Below are positions 5,462 through 5,462 of a stretch of 5,462 bases of DNA, piece after piece (positions within the stretch are counted from its first letter, which is position 1; each line of letters opens with the position of its first letter). The stretch lies in assembly GCF_014859565.1 (NCBI RefSeq), contig NZ_JACUUA010000210.1:1-5462 (forward strand). The letters run 5' to 3'. The notes under the pieces were generated by a model. It did not search any database, was not told where the DNA came from, and was given only the letters and a program-made list of their open reading frames with translations. Origin of the DNA: Marinospirillum sp. GTDB lineage: Bacteria; Pseudomonadota; Gammaproteobacteria; Pseudomonadales; Halomonadaceae. The translations under genes and the position numbers were made by a program.

Positions 5462-5462
5462 T

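Overview
The window shows a compact three-gene envelope operon on the + strand, between the tail of an upstream AraC-family regulator and a degraded, antitoxin-derived stretch on the opposite strand. GC content looks moderate (around 50% by eye). Sec signal peptides, an RND permease, a LolA-like periplasmic protein and a beta-barrel ending in Phe indicate a Gram-negative bacterium. The families and style suggest a gammaproteobacterium, possibly a marine group such as Oceanospirillales, but this is inference and not a species call.

Layout. Bases 1-62 hold the last ~20 codons of an AraC/XylS-type DNA-binding protein. Bases 63-213 are a regulatory gap with a tandem 8-bp repeat, a good sigma70-like promoter (TTGAAG, 17 bp, TATAAA) and a strong ribosome binding site. 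Then come an 860-aa MMPL/RND-superfamily permease (214-2796), a 275-aa outer-membrane lipoprotein-sorting (LolA-like) protein (2811-3638) and a 454-aa outer-membrane beta-barrel protein (3641-5005). Gaps are 14 and 2 bp, so the three genes almost certainly share a transcript. The natural reading is a trans-envelope route for a lipid-like or hydrophobic cargo: the RND permease extracts it from the inner membrane, the LolA-like protein carries it through the periplasm, and the barrel receives or accommodates it at the outer membrane. The cargo cannot be read from the sequence. The AraC protein may regulate the operon.

Downstream (5006-5462) there is no intact gene. A 39-bp AT-rich sequence at 5086-5124 repeats the operon's promoter region (112-150; 35 of 39 bases identical, with an exact 20-bp core), so near-identical promoter-like sequences flank the operon. 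Next is a region rich in inverted repeats (5154-5222). On the - strand follow two adjoining remnants of different antitoxin families: a NadS/HigA-2-like C-terminus (5225-5323) and a HigA/VapI-type HTH fragment entering from beyond the window (to 5461). The stop codon of the first remnant lies in GGTTAAC directly next to the inverted repeats, which resembles the gene/attC junction of an integron cassette. That comparison is a hypothesis.

The most notable points are the flanking promoter-like repeat, the fused antitoxin remnants with an attC-like neighbour, and the apparent loss of the transmembrane Asp in one half of the RND permease. The operon type itself (RND exporter, LolA-like protein, beta-barrel) is a known but poorly characterised arrangement.
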